A stretch of 64,000 nt of DNA, from contig NZ_JAODBU010000002.1 in NCBI RefSeq assembly GCF_025336545.1, positions 457,107-521,106 on the forward strand, written 5' to 3'. The notes under the pieces are model-generated. The model saw nothing but the letters and a program-made list of their open reading frames with translations. It searched no databases and was not told where the DNA came from. Below, piece by piece: positions 49,561-58,831 of the stretch. A program made the position numbers and the translations under genes. Origin of the DNA: Eubacterium_U album (GTDB lineage Bacteria > Bacillota > Clostridia > Lachnospirales > Lachnospiraceae). Every line of letters begins with the position of its first letter. Positions within the stretch are counted from its first letter, which is position 1.

Positions 49561-50544
49561 TTATTTATTTTTCCAATATTCCGGTGTAACATCACGCTTT
49601 AAACTTTTCAACATTTCCCTATCACTTCGGATTGTTGCGCATGCTACAGTTGTAAGCATATCGCCCGTGATACTTGCCGATGCCCCTGATTCAAATGCTA
49701 TCTCCCCATCGTTTGTAAGCAATGCTCTTCCGGCCGCTAAACGAATATTTGCTTCCGGATTAATATAACGAAAAAATGCTATTGTTCTTAATATTTCATT
49801 TTCTGTAAGCATTGGAAGATTCTCAAGTGGTGTTCCCTTTATTGGCATAAGCGCATTTATTGGAATTGAATCAATTTCAAGTTCAGCAAGACTAATCGCC
49901 ATATCTAACCTGTCTTCCCATGTTTCTCCCATTCCGATAATTCCACCCGAACATGCACACATTCCTTCTGCCTTTACCTTTTTCAACGTTTCTATCTTCT
50001 GTTCATAAGTATGTGTTGTGCAAATATTAGGAAAATTACGTTTTGATGTTTCTATATTATGATGATAGCTTGTGACACCTGCCATATGAAGTCTATGTAA
50101 CTGCTCCTCATTTAAAAATCCCATCGATGCACACAAATCAATTTTGCACTGTGACTTCATCGTCTCATATGCATGAATCGCTTTGTCAAATTCTTCTCCT
50201 GTCAAAGCTCTGCCGGCTGTTACAATCGAAAAACGATCTACTCCTTCTCTCTCATTCAGCTTACATGCTTCTAATATTTTTTCTGTTGGAAGAAAATCAT
50301 ACATTTCACAACTTGTATGATAATGTGCAGACTGTGCACAGTATTTGCAATCCTCAGGACATCTTCCACTTCTTCCATTAATTATTGAGCACAAATCCAC
50401 TTTATCCCCTATAAAATATTCACGTATTGTATCTGCTCCCTTACAAAGTTCCTCTAAATCGCAATTTAAAAAGACAGACAAATCATCTTCTCTTGATATT
50501 CGTCTGCCTTTTATAATTTCCTGTGCCAAATCTAACATATTCAT
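49561..50544 (-). CDS. bioB: Biotin synthase
   Basis: A 327-residue radical-SAM enzyme that inserts sulfur into dethiobiotin. The [4Fe-4S] motif is in GRCPEDCKYCAQSAHY (CxxxCxxC, about residues 60-67); later conserved parts are CASMGFL, YHHNIETSKRNFPNICTTH, GGIIGMGETWEDR and NIRLAAGRALL, with the [2Fe-2S] ligands and Arg. AAGGAG precedes the ATG. No bioA, bioD or bioF is nearby, so dethiobiotin or a precursor must come from elsewhere. A BirA-like operator overlaps its promoter. Confidence 0.96.
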   Translation of the reverse strand: MNMLDLAQEIIKGRRISREDDLSVFLNCDLEELCKGADTIREYFIGDKVDLCSIINGRSGRCPEDCKYCAQSAHYHTSCEMYDFLPTEKILEACKLNEREGVDRFSIVTAGRALTGEEFDKAIHAYETMKSQCKIDLCASMGFLNEEQLHRLHMAGVTSYHHNIETSKRNFPNICTTHTYEQKIETLKKVKAEGMCACSGGIIGMGETWEDRLDMAISLAELEIDSIPINALMPIKGTPLENLPMLTENEILRTIAFFRYINPEANIRLAAGRALLTNDGEIAFESGASASITGDMLTTVACATIRSDREMLKSLKRDVTPEYWKNK

Positions 50545-50579
50545 CTTTTAATCTCCTTTTTCATAATTCATTTTATTCA

Positions 50580-50636
50580 ATATTACATTAAAGGAGTTTT
50601 GATTGTCAACTCAAAACTTTATTTAAGTTGACAGTC
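50580..50636 (-). promoter_or_regulatory. bioB promoter with BirA-like operator
   Basis: Leftwards GACTGTCAACT, 14 bases, AGTTGACAATC (50601-50636) is an inverted repeat with the spacing of BirA operators, whose usual arms are TTGTTAACC/GGTTAACAA. The right arm holds the -35 TTGACA (50604-50609), followed after 18 bases by TAATAT (50580-50585). Biotin-dependent repression is inferred. Confidence 0.7.
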
Positions 50637-50656
50637 ATTAAAATATGTTTTACACA

Positions 50657-51184
50657 TTATTTAATGTAAAATACCCTATTTACTTTTCTCTTTGCAGCCT
50701 TTGGTGTTTCTCCATCTGCATAACCTAAGGCACAATGACCTATTCCAACATATTCTCCTGTAATATCTAATGATTTAAGAATGTTCTTTCCCCATTCCGT
50801 TTCGAATTCTTCCTTTGCACGGTGTATCCAACAACTTCCAATACCCAAATCATGTGCTGCTAACATAAGATTTCCCATTACAAGACTTCCATCATAAATT
50901 CCTGTTGGCCAATCCTTTCTAGCTAAAACAATTAGCATTGCAGGAGCTCCATAGAATGGGTCAAATCCTTCTTCCCATCCACCAATCTTTCTATTCATCT
51001 CAGCTATTTCATCTCTTAATTCCTTTTTTGTCACCTGAATAATTATTGTATTTTGAGTTCCTTTTCCACTTGCTGCATATAATCCTGCTTCGATAATCTG
51101 ATCCAGAATTTCCTGTGGGACCATATCAGACTTATATTTACGAATACTTCTTCTTTCTTTCATTTCTTTTAATACTTCACTCAT
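50657..51184 (-). CDS. Nitroreductase-family FMN protein
   Basis: A 175-residue flavoprotein. The N terminus LKEMKERRSIRKYKSDMVP holds the FMN phosphate-binding RRSIR motif, and LAAHDLGIGSCWIHRA and GIGHCALGYADGE are typical of the nitroreductase fold. Such enzymes reduce nitro compounds, quinones or enoates with NAD(P)H. The ATG at 51184 is chosen for GGAGG seven bases upstream. It lies directly upstream of the bioB promoter and is a separate unit. Confidence 0.92.
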   Translation of the reverse strand: MSEVLKEMKERRSIRKYKSDMVPQEILDQIIEAGLYAASGKGTQNTIIIQVTKKELRDEIAEMNRKIGGWEEGFDPFYGAPAMLIVLARKDWPTGIYDGSLVMGNLMLAAHDLGIGSCWIHRAKEEFETEWGKNILKSLDITGEYVGIGHCALGYADGETPKAAKRKVNRVFYIK

Positions 51185-51330
51185 TTGTGTTCCTCCTTGT
51201 AAAAACATATGATTTTACTCTTTATTTGCATAACATTAACTCATTTTCATATGCAAAATATAATTTTCATTTTCTATTTTATTATAAAAAAGCAATTATT
51301 ACGATATAAATTTTCATATATTTAATAAAA

Positions 51331-51366
51331 TAGGATGCCATTTGCTATTAAACATATGACATCCTT
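51331..51366 (-). terminator. Terminator of the glycyl-radical operon
   Basis: AGGATGtCATATG and the complementary arm ending CATCCT, followed leftwards by ATTTTATT. Confidence 0.65.
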
Positions 51367-51393
51367 AATATTATGAAAAATTTAGTTATCTAT

Positions 51394-52287
51394 TTATGAT
51401 TTTTTTATATTAATTCCCCCATATTTTTTTATTTTTTCAATCCAGTTTTCCACATCATCTGCCCGTGGTATTTTCACATTACTAAGATACATTCCAGACC
51501 CTATCTTTTTTGCCTTTGCAACTCCCATATTATGATATGGAATTATTTCAACTGAATGCACTCCTTTATTACTTAAATCAGCAATTGCCTTTAGATGATC
51601 TTCTGACAAATTCTGTCCTGGAATAATCGGACATCTTAAAATAACTTTCTTTTTCATTTTTGTCAAAAGTAAAAGATTGTTTAAAATCTCTTTGTTACTT
51701 ACACCTGTTAAATATATATGCTTTTCTTCTCCAGTCGCCTTGTAATCAAATAAAAAACAATCTACATATTGTGCTATTTTTTCAAAATAATCTTTATTGG
51801 AAAAGCCACTAGTTTCTATGCATACATTTATTTTTCTTCTAAATAATTCTTTAGCAAGCTCATAAGTGAATTTAAACTGTGCCATTGGCTCACCACCACT
51901 AATTGTGACTCCACCACCAGACTCTGCATAATAATTTTTATCCTTTTCAACCTCTTTTATAACTTCTTCTATTTGAGCGTTGTATCCATAGCATCCCATA
52001 GCTTCATTTGTGCAAACTTCTATACACTTTCCACACATAGTACATTTTTCAAAATGTACTATATGTTTTCCTTTTTTTATTTCGTGTACATTATTTTCAC
52101 ACACACTTACACATTTGCCACATGAAATACATTTGCTCCATTCACAATATAATTGTGGTTTTATAGAATTAGATTCTGGATTATGACACCACAGGCATTT
52201 AAGTGGACATCCTTTTAAAAATACAACACTTCTTATTCCCGGTCCATCATTGACACAAAATTTTTGTATATCAAATACAACACCCAT
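51394..52287 (-). CDS. Glycyl-radical enzyme activating protein (PflA/PflC type)
   Basis: A 297-residue radical-SAM activase that abstracts a hydrogen from the Gly of the partner enzyme. The SAM cluster motif is GCPLKCLWCHNPES (CxxxCxxC, about residue 30), followed by an inserted ferredoxin domain with two clusters, CISCGKCVSVCENN and CTMCGKCIEVCTNEAMG, as in PflC, CutD and similar activases but not PflA. GGGVTISGGEPMAQ follows. The ATG at 52287 has GAGGTGAT upstream; the GTG at 52296 overlaps that site. It lies 15 bases after the glycyl-radical enzyme gene. Confidence 0.94.
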   Translation of the reverse strand: MGVVFDIQKFCVNDGPGIRSVVFLKGCPLKCLWCHNPESNSIKPQLYCEWSKCISCGKCVSVCENNVHEIKKGKHIVHFEKCTMCGKCIEVCTNEAMGCYGYNAQIEEVIKEVEKDKNYYAESGGGVTISGGEPMAQFKFTYELAKELFRRKINVCIETSGFSNKDYFEKIAQYVDCFLFDYKATGEEKHIYLTGVSNKEILNNLLLLTKMKKKVILRCPIIPGQNLSEDHLKAIADLSNKGVHSVEIIPYHNMGVAKAKKIGSGMYLSNVKIPRADDVENWIEKIKKYGGINIKKS

Positions 52288-52302
52288 TGATATCACCTCG
52301 TT

Positions 52303-54585
52303 TTAATTTAAAGTTCTTGACATTATCTCCCGTTGAACATCTTTATCTAAGTTTATAAATTTTGCACTAAACCCACCAACTCTTACTAGCAAATTCGGAT
52401 ATTTTTCCGGATTAATATATGCATCCTCTAATTCACCCTTGCTTACAACCGAAATCATAATCTGGCCTCCACCATTTTTAAAGTATGTTCTTAGTAAAGC
52501 TTTTATTTTATCTTCATGATTTATAAACATATCTCTACTAAATTTCATATTTTGTACTGAGCCGGCATGTAAATCAGGTTTTAACTTAACTAAGCTATTT
52601 AACATTGCTGTAGGACCGTTCTTGTCAGCACCTCCCTGAGGATTATTTCCATTATTCATATATACAGTGCTTAATCTTCCATCAGCAGACGCACTTGTCA
52701 TTCTACCCCACTCAGTATTTACCTGGTTATTGATTATTACGACATTATATGAATCAAATCCGTTAATTTCAGCTTGTTCACTAACTTTTTTACACACATA
52801 TTCATGCAGTTCTACTGCAACATCATCCGCGTATGGATTATCATTTCCATATTTAGGTGCATTTAGCATATCTTTTCGCAAGTTTTCATAATTTTCAAAA
52901 TTATTATTCATTGCATTCACAACTTCCTCTAATGAGTATTTTTTCTTATCATATACCCAATATTTAATGGATGTAAGCGAATCTGATGCATTAATATTTC
53001 CATAGGTTTCAAGTGTACCTCCTAAATACTGTGCTCCTCCATCTAAAGCAGCTTTTCCTCTTTCGATGCAATCATCCAGTAAAAGTGATGTAAATAAATA
53101 TTTAACCTGAGAATTCATAAGCTTATATGATTCCATATGACTTTTTGCTCCTCGCTCAATATTATAATCTAACAATTTATAATACTGTTCCTGTAAATCA
53201 GCAAAACTTTTTAATTCACAAGGCTTCTTCATTTCAATTCCACCACTTTTATCTATATTATCCCATGGATCAATTCCACTATTTAATGCGATATTTAAAA
53301 TTTTTAATACATTAATACATACATTTGGTGTTCCTACACTTTTCCCTGATATAACCAATTCACCACATCCAAATGGAACATATTTTTCCGCTGTTTTTTC
53401 ATCAACTTTTAGTGCCTTCTGAACAGCCGGTATATTAACCTCATCGTTGTATAAAATCGGATATGTGCAACCTATAGCAATTGCTTTTAATGCAAGATTG
53501 TATACTTCTTTATTCATACCATCATATACCCTAAGAGTAAATTGAGGTTCTATATCCTTATTAGCCATTACTGCTTTAATAGCTAACTTGCAAAATAAAT
53601 CACATGCCTCAACATTTTCTCTATCTTTTCCACCAACAATTACTCTTCCATTAACATTTGTTCTTCTTGCTTCTAATAATTTGAAAAATGATTTAATATA
53701 TTCTATAGCTTCATCTTCTGTATAAAGTCCTTTATCTAAATCACTTTTTAAAAGTTCTCCCAAGTAAACATCCATTCTTCCATAATTAACTACCATTGAA
53801 AGCATCATATATATCCATGCTAACTCTATACCCTCAATCATAGTCTCAGGCTTGTCTACAAGTATATGTTCTAATGCATCAATTACTGTCTGCATTTCTT
53901 CCTTTCTTTTCTCTGTTTTTGCTTTTTCTTTTTCTATGTTGCATTCATTAATATAATGCTTAATACTATCTCTTAATAACTGCATACACTCTAAAAAACA
54001 ATCATACAAATCAATTTTTTCCTCATCCTGTGTCTGGCTTTTCTGAAATCTGATTTCTTCTTCTATTCCTTTTATTCCTTTTTTAATAAGCTTTGGATAA
54101 TCCAGATACATTCCACTTAGTCTTGCTGTTAAAATTGTTGGACATTTTGCGTCAACAAACTTTCCAAATTTATTTGGTTCTAATGCCTTGTCAAAAAACA
54201 TACTTCTCGTGTCATGCTTATCCCAAAAATTTTCAAGTACATTTAAACGTTCCTTCAATCCTTCATCATCTGTACTGTCTCTTAAAGCTTTTAATTTAGG
54301 AAATGTACAATAATGTCCTACTCCACCTGTTGAAGTTACACAGCCAAAACCAATTGGCAAAATATCACTTCTTCCGACAACTAAGTCTTTGTCCTCTATT
54401 TTCCTAAACATTCTTGGAAATAATACCTTTAAGCATTCAATTTCTCTTCTTGCTACAGATACATCCGAATATTTTTTATAACATTCTGTATATTCTTCCA
54501 TTATAGAAACCTGTTCTTCTATAGTTTTTTCACAAGGGATTTTTTTACTAATCTCGACTATTTCCTTTACGCTTTTATCGTTCAT
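52303..54585 (-). CDS. Glycyl-radical enzyme of the dehydratase/lyase class (PflD-like)
   Basis: A 760-residue anaerobic radical enzyme. The C-terminal glycyl loop is LVRVGGFSAKFINLD (RVxG). The active-site Cys lies in YVPFGCGELVISG (about residue 407) and is single, unlike the CysCys of pyruvate formate-lyase, so it belongs to the dehydratase/lyase type; the following residues are Gly-Glu where diol dehydratases have Val-Glu. Together with the fructose-type PTS upstream it resembles E. coli PflD in the frw-pfl cluster. As I recall, YbiW and PflD open the ring of 1,5-anhydrohexitol 6-phosphates; a similar substrate is a hypothesis here. GGAGG precedes the ATG. Confidence 0.88.
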   Translation of the reverse strand: MNDKSVKEIVEISKKIPCEKTIEEQVSIMEEYTECYKKYSDVSVARREIECLKVLFPRMFRKIEDKDLVVGRSDILPIGFGCVTSTGGVGHYCTFPKLKALRDSTDDEGLKERLNVLENFWDKHDTRSMFFDKALEPNKFGKFVDAKCPTILTARLSGMYLDYPKLIKKGIKGIEEEIRFQKSQTQDEEKIDLYDCFLECMQLLRDSIKHYINECNIEKEKAKTEKRKEEMQTVIDALEHILVDKPETMIEGIELAWIYMMLSMVVNYGRMDVYLGELLKSDLDKGLYTEDEAIEYIKSFFKLLEARRTNVNGRVIVGGKDRENVEACDLFCKLAIKAVMANKDIEPQFTLRVYDGMNKEVYNLALKAIAIGCTYPILYNDEVNIPAVQKALKVDEKTAEKYVPFGCGELVISGKSVGTPNVCINVLKILNIALNSGIDPWDNIDKSGGIEMKKPCELKSFADLQEQYYKLLDYNIERGAKSHMESYKLMNSQVKYLFTSLLLDDCIERGKAALDGGAQYLGGTLETYGNINASDSLTSIKYWVYDKKKYSLEEVVNAMNNNFENYENLRKDMLNAPKYGNDNPYADDVAVELHEYVCKKVSEQAEINGFDSYNVVIINNQVNTEWGRMTSASADGRLSTVYMNNGNNPQGGADKNGPTAMLNSLVKLKPDLHAGSVQNMKFSRDMFINHEDKIKALLRTYFKNGGGQIMISVVSKGELEDAYINPEKYPNLLVRVGGFSAKFINLDKDVQREIMSRTLN

Positions 54586-54610
54586 AATTGCCTCCTTGAC
54601 TCCTAGGAAT

Positions 54611-54650
54611 TATTGCTCTAAACATAACTAACTATTATATCTAGAGCAAC
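54611..54650 (-). promoter_or_regulatory. Intercistronic hairpin between PTS and glycyl-radical genes
   Basis: TTGCTCTA and TAGAGCAA arms enclose a 20-base loop in the 80-base gap. There is no T run, so it is likely to adjust RNA stability rather than stop transcription. Confidence 0.45.
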
Positions 54651-54665
54651 AACATTTCATAATTA

Positions 54666-56042
54666 CTATTTTGTTTTTCCCATTGTTATTTTTTTCAATA
54701 TTATAAGCATAGCTGCTGTCACTAATGTTCCAGCTAATAATGCAATTAAGAATCCTCCTACATTTGTTATTACTCCTGGAATTAATAATAAGAATAATCC
54801 GCCGTGAGGTGCTGAAATTCCGGCACCAAGTGCTAATGAGGTAATTGCTCCTACTGCTCCTCCAATCATACAGGCTGGAAGTACTACTATTGGATTCTCA
54901 GCTGCAAATGGAATTGCACCTTCTGTTATATAACTAGCTCCTAAGAACAACGCTGAGATTCCTGCTTGTCTCTGTTCTTCTGTCCACATTTTTCTTGTCA
55001 CTAATGTTGCTACTGCAATTCCAAGTGGTGGAACCATACCACAAATCATTGTTGCTGCCATTGGACCATATACACCTTCAGAAATTAATCCAATTGCGAA
55101 TGCATATAAAATTTTTGAAAATGGTCCACCTAAGTCCCAATATAAAAGTCCACATACTAAGCCTAAAATTACGATACTTCCTCCATTAAGACTATTTAAG
55201 AAACTTGTTATTCCTGCATTCATTGCTGAAATTGGAGTTCCAACAACAAACAACATCACAAATCCAACAATTCCAACTGATAAAATCGGTACGATAAGAA
55301 TGTCCTTGACACCTTGTATTGTCTTTGGTACTTTTATGTATTTATTTAAGAACAAAGTTACATATCCTGCTAAAAAGCCTGCTATAATGCCTCCGATAAA
55401 CCCTGAACCTATTGTACTTGCCAGAAAGCCCCCAACTAAACCTGCTGCAAATCCTGCTTTATCTGCTATTGAATGAGCTATATAAGCCGACAATACAGGA
55501 ACCATCAAACCTAAAGCTGCTACAGCACCTGTCTGATAAAAGCCCCATGCTATTGATCCTTCATCCTGAAATGCATATATACCAAATGCAAATGAAATCG
55601 CTGTTAAAATTCCGCCAGCTACTACAATTGGAAGCATATAGGAAATTCCCATCATTAAGTGTTTATATATGGATTTAATTCCTTTTTCTCCATTGCTTGA
55701 GTCAGCCTTCTTTTCTCCCTTAATAACTTCCGTTCCTACATCATTAATCGCATTATTAATAACCTCATTAGCTTTTTTAACTGCTTTACCAACGCTACAT
55801 TTAAGTACCTTTCTTCCTACGAATCTACTCTCGTCAATATCACGGTCAACTGCAAGTATTATCGCATCTGCTTCATCAATTTCCTTCTGTGTTAAAACAT
55901 TTTCTGCTCCTGATGTTCCCTGAGTTTCAACTTTCACATCATATCCCAATTCTTTTCCAGTTACTTCTAAATTTTCTGCCGCCATAAATGTATGTGCTAT
56001 TCCTGTCGGACACGCCGTAACTGCTACTATCTTTTTAGCCAT
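54666..56042 (-). CDS. PTS fructose-family IIBC permease
   Basis: A 458-residue fused permease. Residues 1-100 are a fructose-type IIB domain with phospho-Cys in VAVTACPTGIAHTFMAAE; after a Ser/Lys linker, residues 120-450 form the IIC membrane domain (LMMGISYMLPIVVAGGILTAISFAFG, GFIGGIIAGFLAGY, ITEGAIPFAAENP). No IIA domain is fused and none is in the window, so an external IIA must donate phosphate. It is the first gene of an operon with a glycyl-radical enzyme and its activase, so the sugar it imports is probably the precursor of that enzyme's substrate. GGAGG precedes the ATG. Confidence 0.93.
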   Translation of the reverse strand: MAKKIVAVTACPTGIAHTFMAAENLEVTGKELGYDVKVETQGTSGAENVLTQKEIDEADAIILAVDRDIDESRFVGRKVLKCSVGKAVKKANEVINNAINDVGTEVIKGEKKADSSNGEKGIKSIYKHLMMGISYMLPIVVAGGILTAISFAFGIYAFQDEGSIAWGFYQTGAVAALGLMVPVLSAYIAHSIADKAGFAAGLVGGFLASTIGSGFIGGIIAGFLAGYVTLFLNKYIKVPKTIQGVKDILIVPILSVGIVGFVMLFVVGTPISAMNAGITSFLNSLNGGSIVILGLVCGLLYWDLGGPFSKILYAFAIGLISEGVYGPMAATMICGMVPPLGIAVATLVTRKMWTEEQRQAGISALFLGASYITEGAIPFAAENPIVVLPACMIGGAVGAITSLALGAGISAPHGGLFLLLIPGVITNVGGFLIALLAGTLVTAAMLIILKKITMGKTK

Positions 56043-56079
56043 TTTTCTTTCCTCCTTTTATTAACGACTTGTTTTTGAT

Positions 56080-56193
56080 ATGCTCAATATACCACTATTT
56101 TTTGCCTAATTCAATATTTTTCACGCTCATTTATGCTCGTTTTCGCACATTTTCTTTCATATTGTTGCATCAAATGCTCATTTATGCTATATT
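56080..56193. promoter_or_regulatory. Divergent promoters and DeoR-type operators of the PTS/glycyl-radical locus
   Basis: Leftward promoter TTGAAT (56109-56114), 17 bases, TATATT (56086-56091). Rightward promoter TTGCAT (56165-56170), 17 bases, TATATT (56188-56193). The 13-mer GCTCATTTATGCT occurs at 56125-56137 and at 56176-56188, the second lying exactly between -35 and -10 of the regulator gene; ATGCTCA also overlaps the leftward -10. They are strong candidates for the regulator's binding sites. Confidence 0.7.
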
Positions 56194-56227
56194 GTCATTA
56201 ATAAATATATTTTAGGAGGTAAGCTCT

Positions 56228-56980
56228 ATGTATGACGACGAGAGAAAAATGTCTATATTAAATACCATTCAAGCAAGGGGAAGTGTAAACGTAGCAAATC
56301 TTGCAAAAAAATATTCTGTTTCCGAATCCACTATAAGAAGAGATTTATCTTCTCTTGAGAAATCTGGTTTTGTTAAAAGAACTCATGGAGGAGCTATTCC
56401 TATAGAATCCTCCCTAACTGAATATGACTATAATGCAAAAAAAACTTTGCACTCCAAAGAAAAAGAAATAATTGCGAAGAAAGTTGCAAACATGATTAAG
56501 AACAATTCAACTATATTTCTAGGAACATCTACTGCTACAAATATACTATCTTGTTATTTAACCGCAAAAGGACTCACAATAGTTACTAATTCTCTTGATG
56601 TTGCAAATATAATTTCCAAGCGAAGTGATTACAATCTTATAATTTTAGGTGGTAATTATATAAATACCGCCCGAACTATTGAAGGTATGACTTCTATTAA
56701 TCAAATTCAACAAATGCATTTTAATCAGGCATTTCTAGGTGCAAATGGTATAGATGTTAATTTTGGTATATCTACCACAAGCGATTTAGAAGCCAGAAGT
56801 AAATTTGCAGTTTCTCAAAATAGTAGTGAAGTCTACTATTTATGTGATGCGAGTAAATTTGACAGAATATCTCAATATAAGGTTTCTAATTTGTCGGAAA
56901 TAACTGCTATCGTAACTGATCCATCAATTTCCACTGATATTAAAGAGAAATATGATAAACATTGCAATATTATAATTTAA
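56228..56980 (+). CDS. DeoR/GlpR-family transcriptional regulator
   Basis: A 250-residue sugar-phosphate-sensing repressor. The N-terminal HTH is SVNVANLAKKYSVSESTIRRDLSSLEKSGFVKRTHGG broken as usual by RRDL; the C-terminal DeoR sensor domain shows IFLGTSTATNILSCYL, LIILGGNY and FLGANGID with the phosphosugar-binding Gly-rich turns. AGGAGG precedes the ATG. It is divergent from the PTS/glycyl-radical operon and its own promoter contains one of the repeats, so autorepression together with control of the operon is likely. Confidence 0.93.
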   Translation: MYDDERKMSILNTIQARGSVNVANLAKKYSVSESTIRRDLSSLEKSGFVKRTHGGAIPIESSLTEYDYNAKKTLHSKEKEIIAKKVANMIKNNSTIFLGTSTATNILSCYLTAKGLTIVTNSLDVANIISKRSDYNLIILGGNYINTARTIEGMTSINQIQQMHFNQAFLGANGIDVNFGISTTSDLEARSKFAVSQNSSEVYYLCDASKFDRISQYKVSNLSEITAIVTDPSISTDIKEKYDKHCNIII

Positions 56981-57064
56981 TATCCATTTTGCTATTTTAT
57001 AAATCATCATATATATTTTTATCTGGCGATTTTATAATGTAACACACATATCAATGTAAAAAAT

Positions 57065-57106
57065 AAAAATGACCACAAATCTTTTATTAGGTTTGTAGTC
57101 ATTTTT
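57065..57106. terminator. Bidirectional terminator
   Basis: AAAAATGACcACAAA and TTTGTaGTCATTTTT form the stem between the DeoR gene and the converging pseudogene. Confidence 0.85.
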
Positions 57107-57107
57107 C

Positions 57108-57783
57108 TTAATACTGATACTTTATCCATACCGCATCACTATCAAATTTCTTTACATCAATTAGTTTCAACCTTGTAACATCCTGTTCCATCGCTAGTCC
57201 ATCAAACACAGCAGACATACCACCTCTGCCGTCAATTTCTGCTCCTATCAACAGACTTATTTCATTTAAAAGTCCTGCTTCTAAAAATGCAGTATTAATC
57301 TTTGGGCCTCCAACAACTCCTATACGTTCTACATCAAACTCTTCTGCAAGAATTTCTGTTGCACGTACTAGGTTAACACTCTCTTTTCCACATGCAATCC
57401 AAGAAATATTCTGTCCATCCAAATAGTTCAGATACTCTTTGGATACTTTTTCACTGGTTACGATCAGATATGGCTTTATCATACCAGACGCCTCCATCCA
57501 TAGAAGTTCTCATTTGTATCAATAATAACTTCGTAGCCTGTGACATCTGCTTTCTTGGAAAAGCCCTCTTTTTCATAGCTTTCTGTATTTTTTTGCATGG
57601 AATTCGCCCAGATCTGCCATTTCAAGCTCTGCTGTTACTCGTCCACTGACTGTAGTTGGCACATTAATTTCATCCAATGTCGTGTAATAATCATCAACTT
57701 CCGGCAGCTTCGATGTCATGGCACAGTCGATTCTTCCACCAATGGAAATCATCATGTGGCAGATAATATATGGTTTCTTCTAA
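57108..57783 (-). pseudogene. RibD C-domain / dihydrofolate-reductase-like protein, frameshifted
   Basis: The first part (57573-57777) reads KKPYIICHMMISIGGRIDC but has no start codon; an A7 run near 57592 shifts the frame, a second frame gives KKADVTGYEVIIDTNENFYG, and after another shift near 57495 the third reads MIKPYLIVTSEKVSKEYL and VVGGPKINTAFLEAGL to the stop. All three blocks match one RibD-C reductase of about 220 residues. Lost start plus two frameshifts make it a pseudogene. It follows the aldo/keto reductase gene without a gap. Confidence 0.85.
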
Positions 57784-58647
57784 TTACATTTTTCCACCAT
57801 ATACAGGGAATCCGCTACTTTCACCATAATTTTCAATCTTCTTAAAATTCTTAAGTACTTCCATATCCTCTTCACTGATAGTAAAGTCAACCTCTGCATT
57901 AGACTTCATATGCTCCGGATTTTCTGTTTTTGGAAGAGATATTGTTCCAAGTTGTAATGTATATCTGATGCAAAGCTGTGGAACTGATACTCCATATTTA
58001 TCAGCTATTGCTTTGATTTCCGGCTGACTAAGAATCTCTCCATGTGCTATTGGAGAATATGCTTCTACAGCAATGTCATTCTTCTGACAGTAGTCTATAA
58101 GTTCAAGTGGGGTGTTGCTGATATGGCAAAGAATCTGATTAACCATTGGTTTTACTTTTGCTGTTTCCATAAGGCTCTCAATATCTTCAATCTGGAAATT
58201 AGAAACACCGATTGCCTTTAACTTTCCTTCATTATAAGCTTCCTCTAGTGCTCTCCATGCCTGGCGATTGCCTTCTTTATATCTGTTATCACTCTGATTT
58301 ACTTCTACCCATGGCTGTGGGCTGTGAATTATCATCATATCGAGATAATCTAGTCCCATCTTTTTTAATGTCTCATCGATTCCTGCCTTCGCTTCTTCGT
58401 AAGTTTTGTGCTCAGCAGCCACCTTTGAAACTACAAATAGTTCCTCTCTTGGAACGCCACAAGTACGAATTCCCTCACCGACACCTCGCTCATTTCCATA
58501 TGCCTGTGCTGTATCAAAATGTCTATATCCAAGTTTTGCTGCATCTTTTACTGCGTCCGCTGCTTTTGAATCATCAATAAACCATGTTCCAAGTCCTAAC
58601 TGTGGTATTTTAACACCATTATTTAAAGTTAAATTTTTGTTATACAT
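57784..58647 (-). CDS. Aldo/keto reductase (2,5-diketo-gluconate-reductase-like)
   Basis: A 287-residue NADPH-dependent oxidoreductase. The start NNGVKIPQLGLGTW, catalytic Asp/Tyr in GYRHFDTAQAYGNERGVGEG (about residue 48-53), Lys in VVSKVAAEH, His in MMIIHSPQPW and IGVSNFQIEDIESL, VEAYSPIAHG are all AKR family motifs. The TIM-barrel ends with SLPKTENPEHMKSNAEVDF as usual. Natural substrate unknown; aldehydes or sugars are typical. The ATG at 58647 is chosen for AAAGGAG nine bases upstream. Confidence 0.93.
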   Translation of the reverse strand: MYNKNLTLNNGVKIPQLGLGTWFIDDSKAADAVKDAAKLGYRHFDTAQAYGNERGVGEGIRTCGVPREELFVVSKVAAEHKTYEEAKAGIDETLKKMGLDYLDMMIIHSPQPWVEVNQSDNRYKEGNRQAWRALEEAYNEGKLKAIGVSNFQIEDIESLMETAKVKPMVNQILCHISNTPLELIDYCQKNDIAVEAYSPIAHGEILSQPEIKAIADKYGVSVPQLCIRYTLQLGTISLPKTENPEHMKSNAEVDFTISEEDMEVLKNFKKIENYGESSGFPVYGGKM

Positions 58648-58788
58648 TATAAAATCTCCTTTCACATTTACGTGTATTTATAATTGTATATTATCACCTG
58701 AACCCAACTTTAGGTCAAGTATTTTTCACCAATATTCTTTCTTTATTTTATACCATGTAACATATAATTATTAATAAACTTTTTAATT

Positions 58789-58826
58789 AAAAAGAGCCTG
58801 CACTCATAAGAATACAGACTCTTTGC
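58789..58826 (-). terminator. Terminator of the chitinase-like gene
   Basis: Leftwards AAAGAGtCTG pairs with CAGgCTCTTT, followed by TTAATT after a T run, close to the stop codon at 58832. Confidence 0.75.
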
Positions 58827-58831
58827 TTTAT

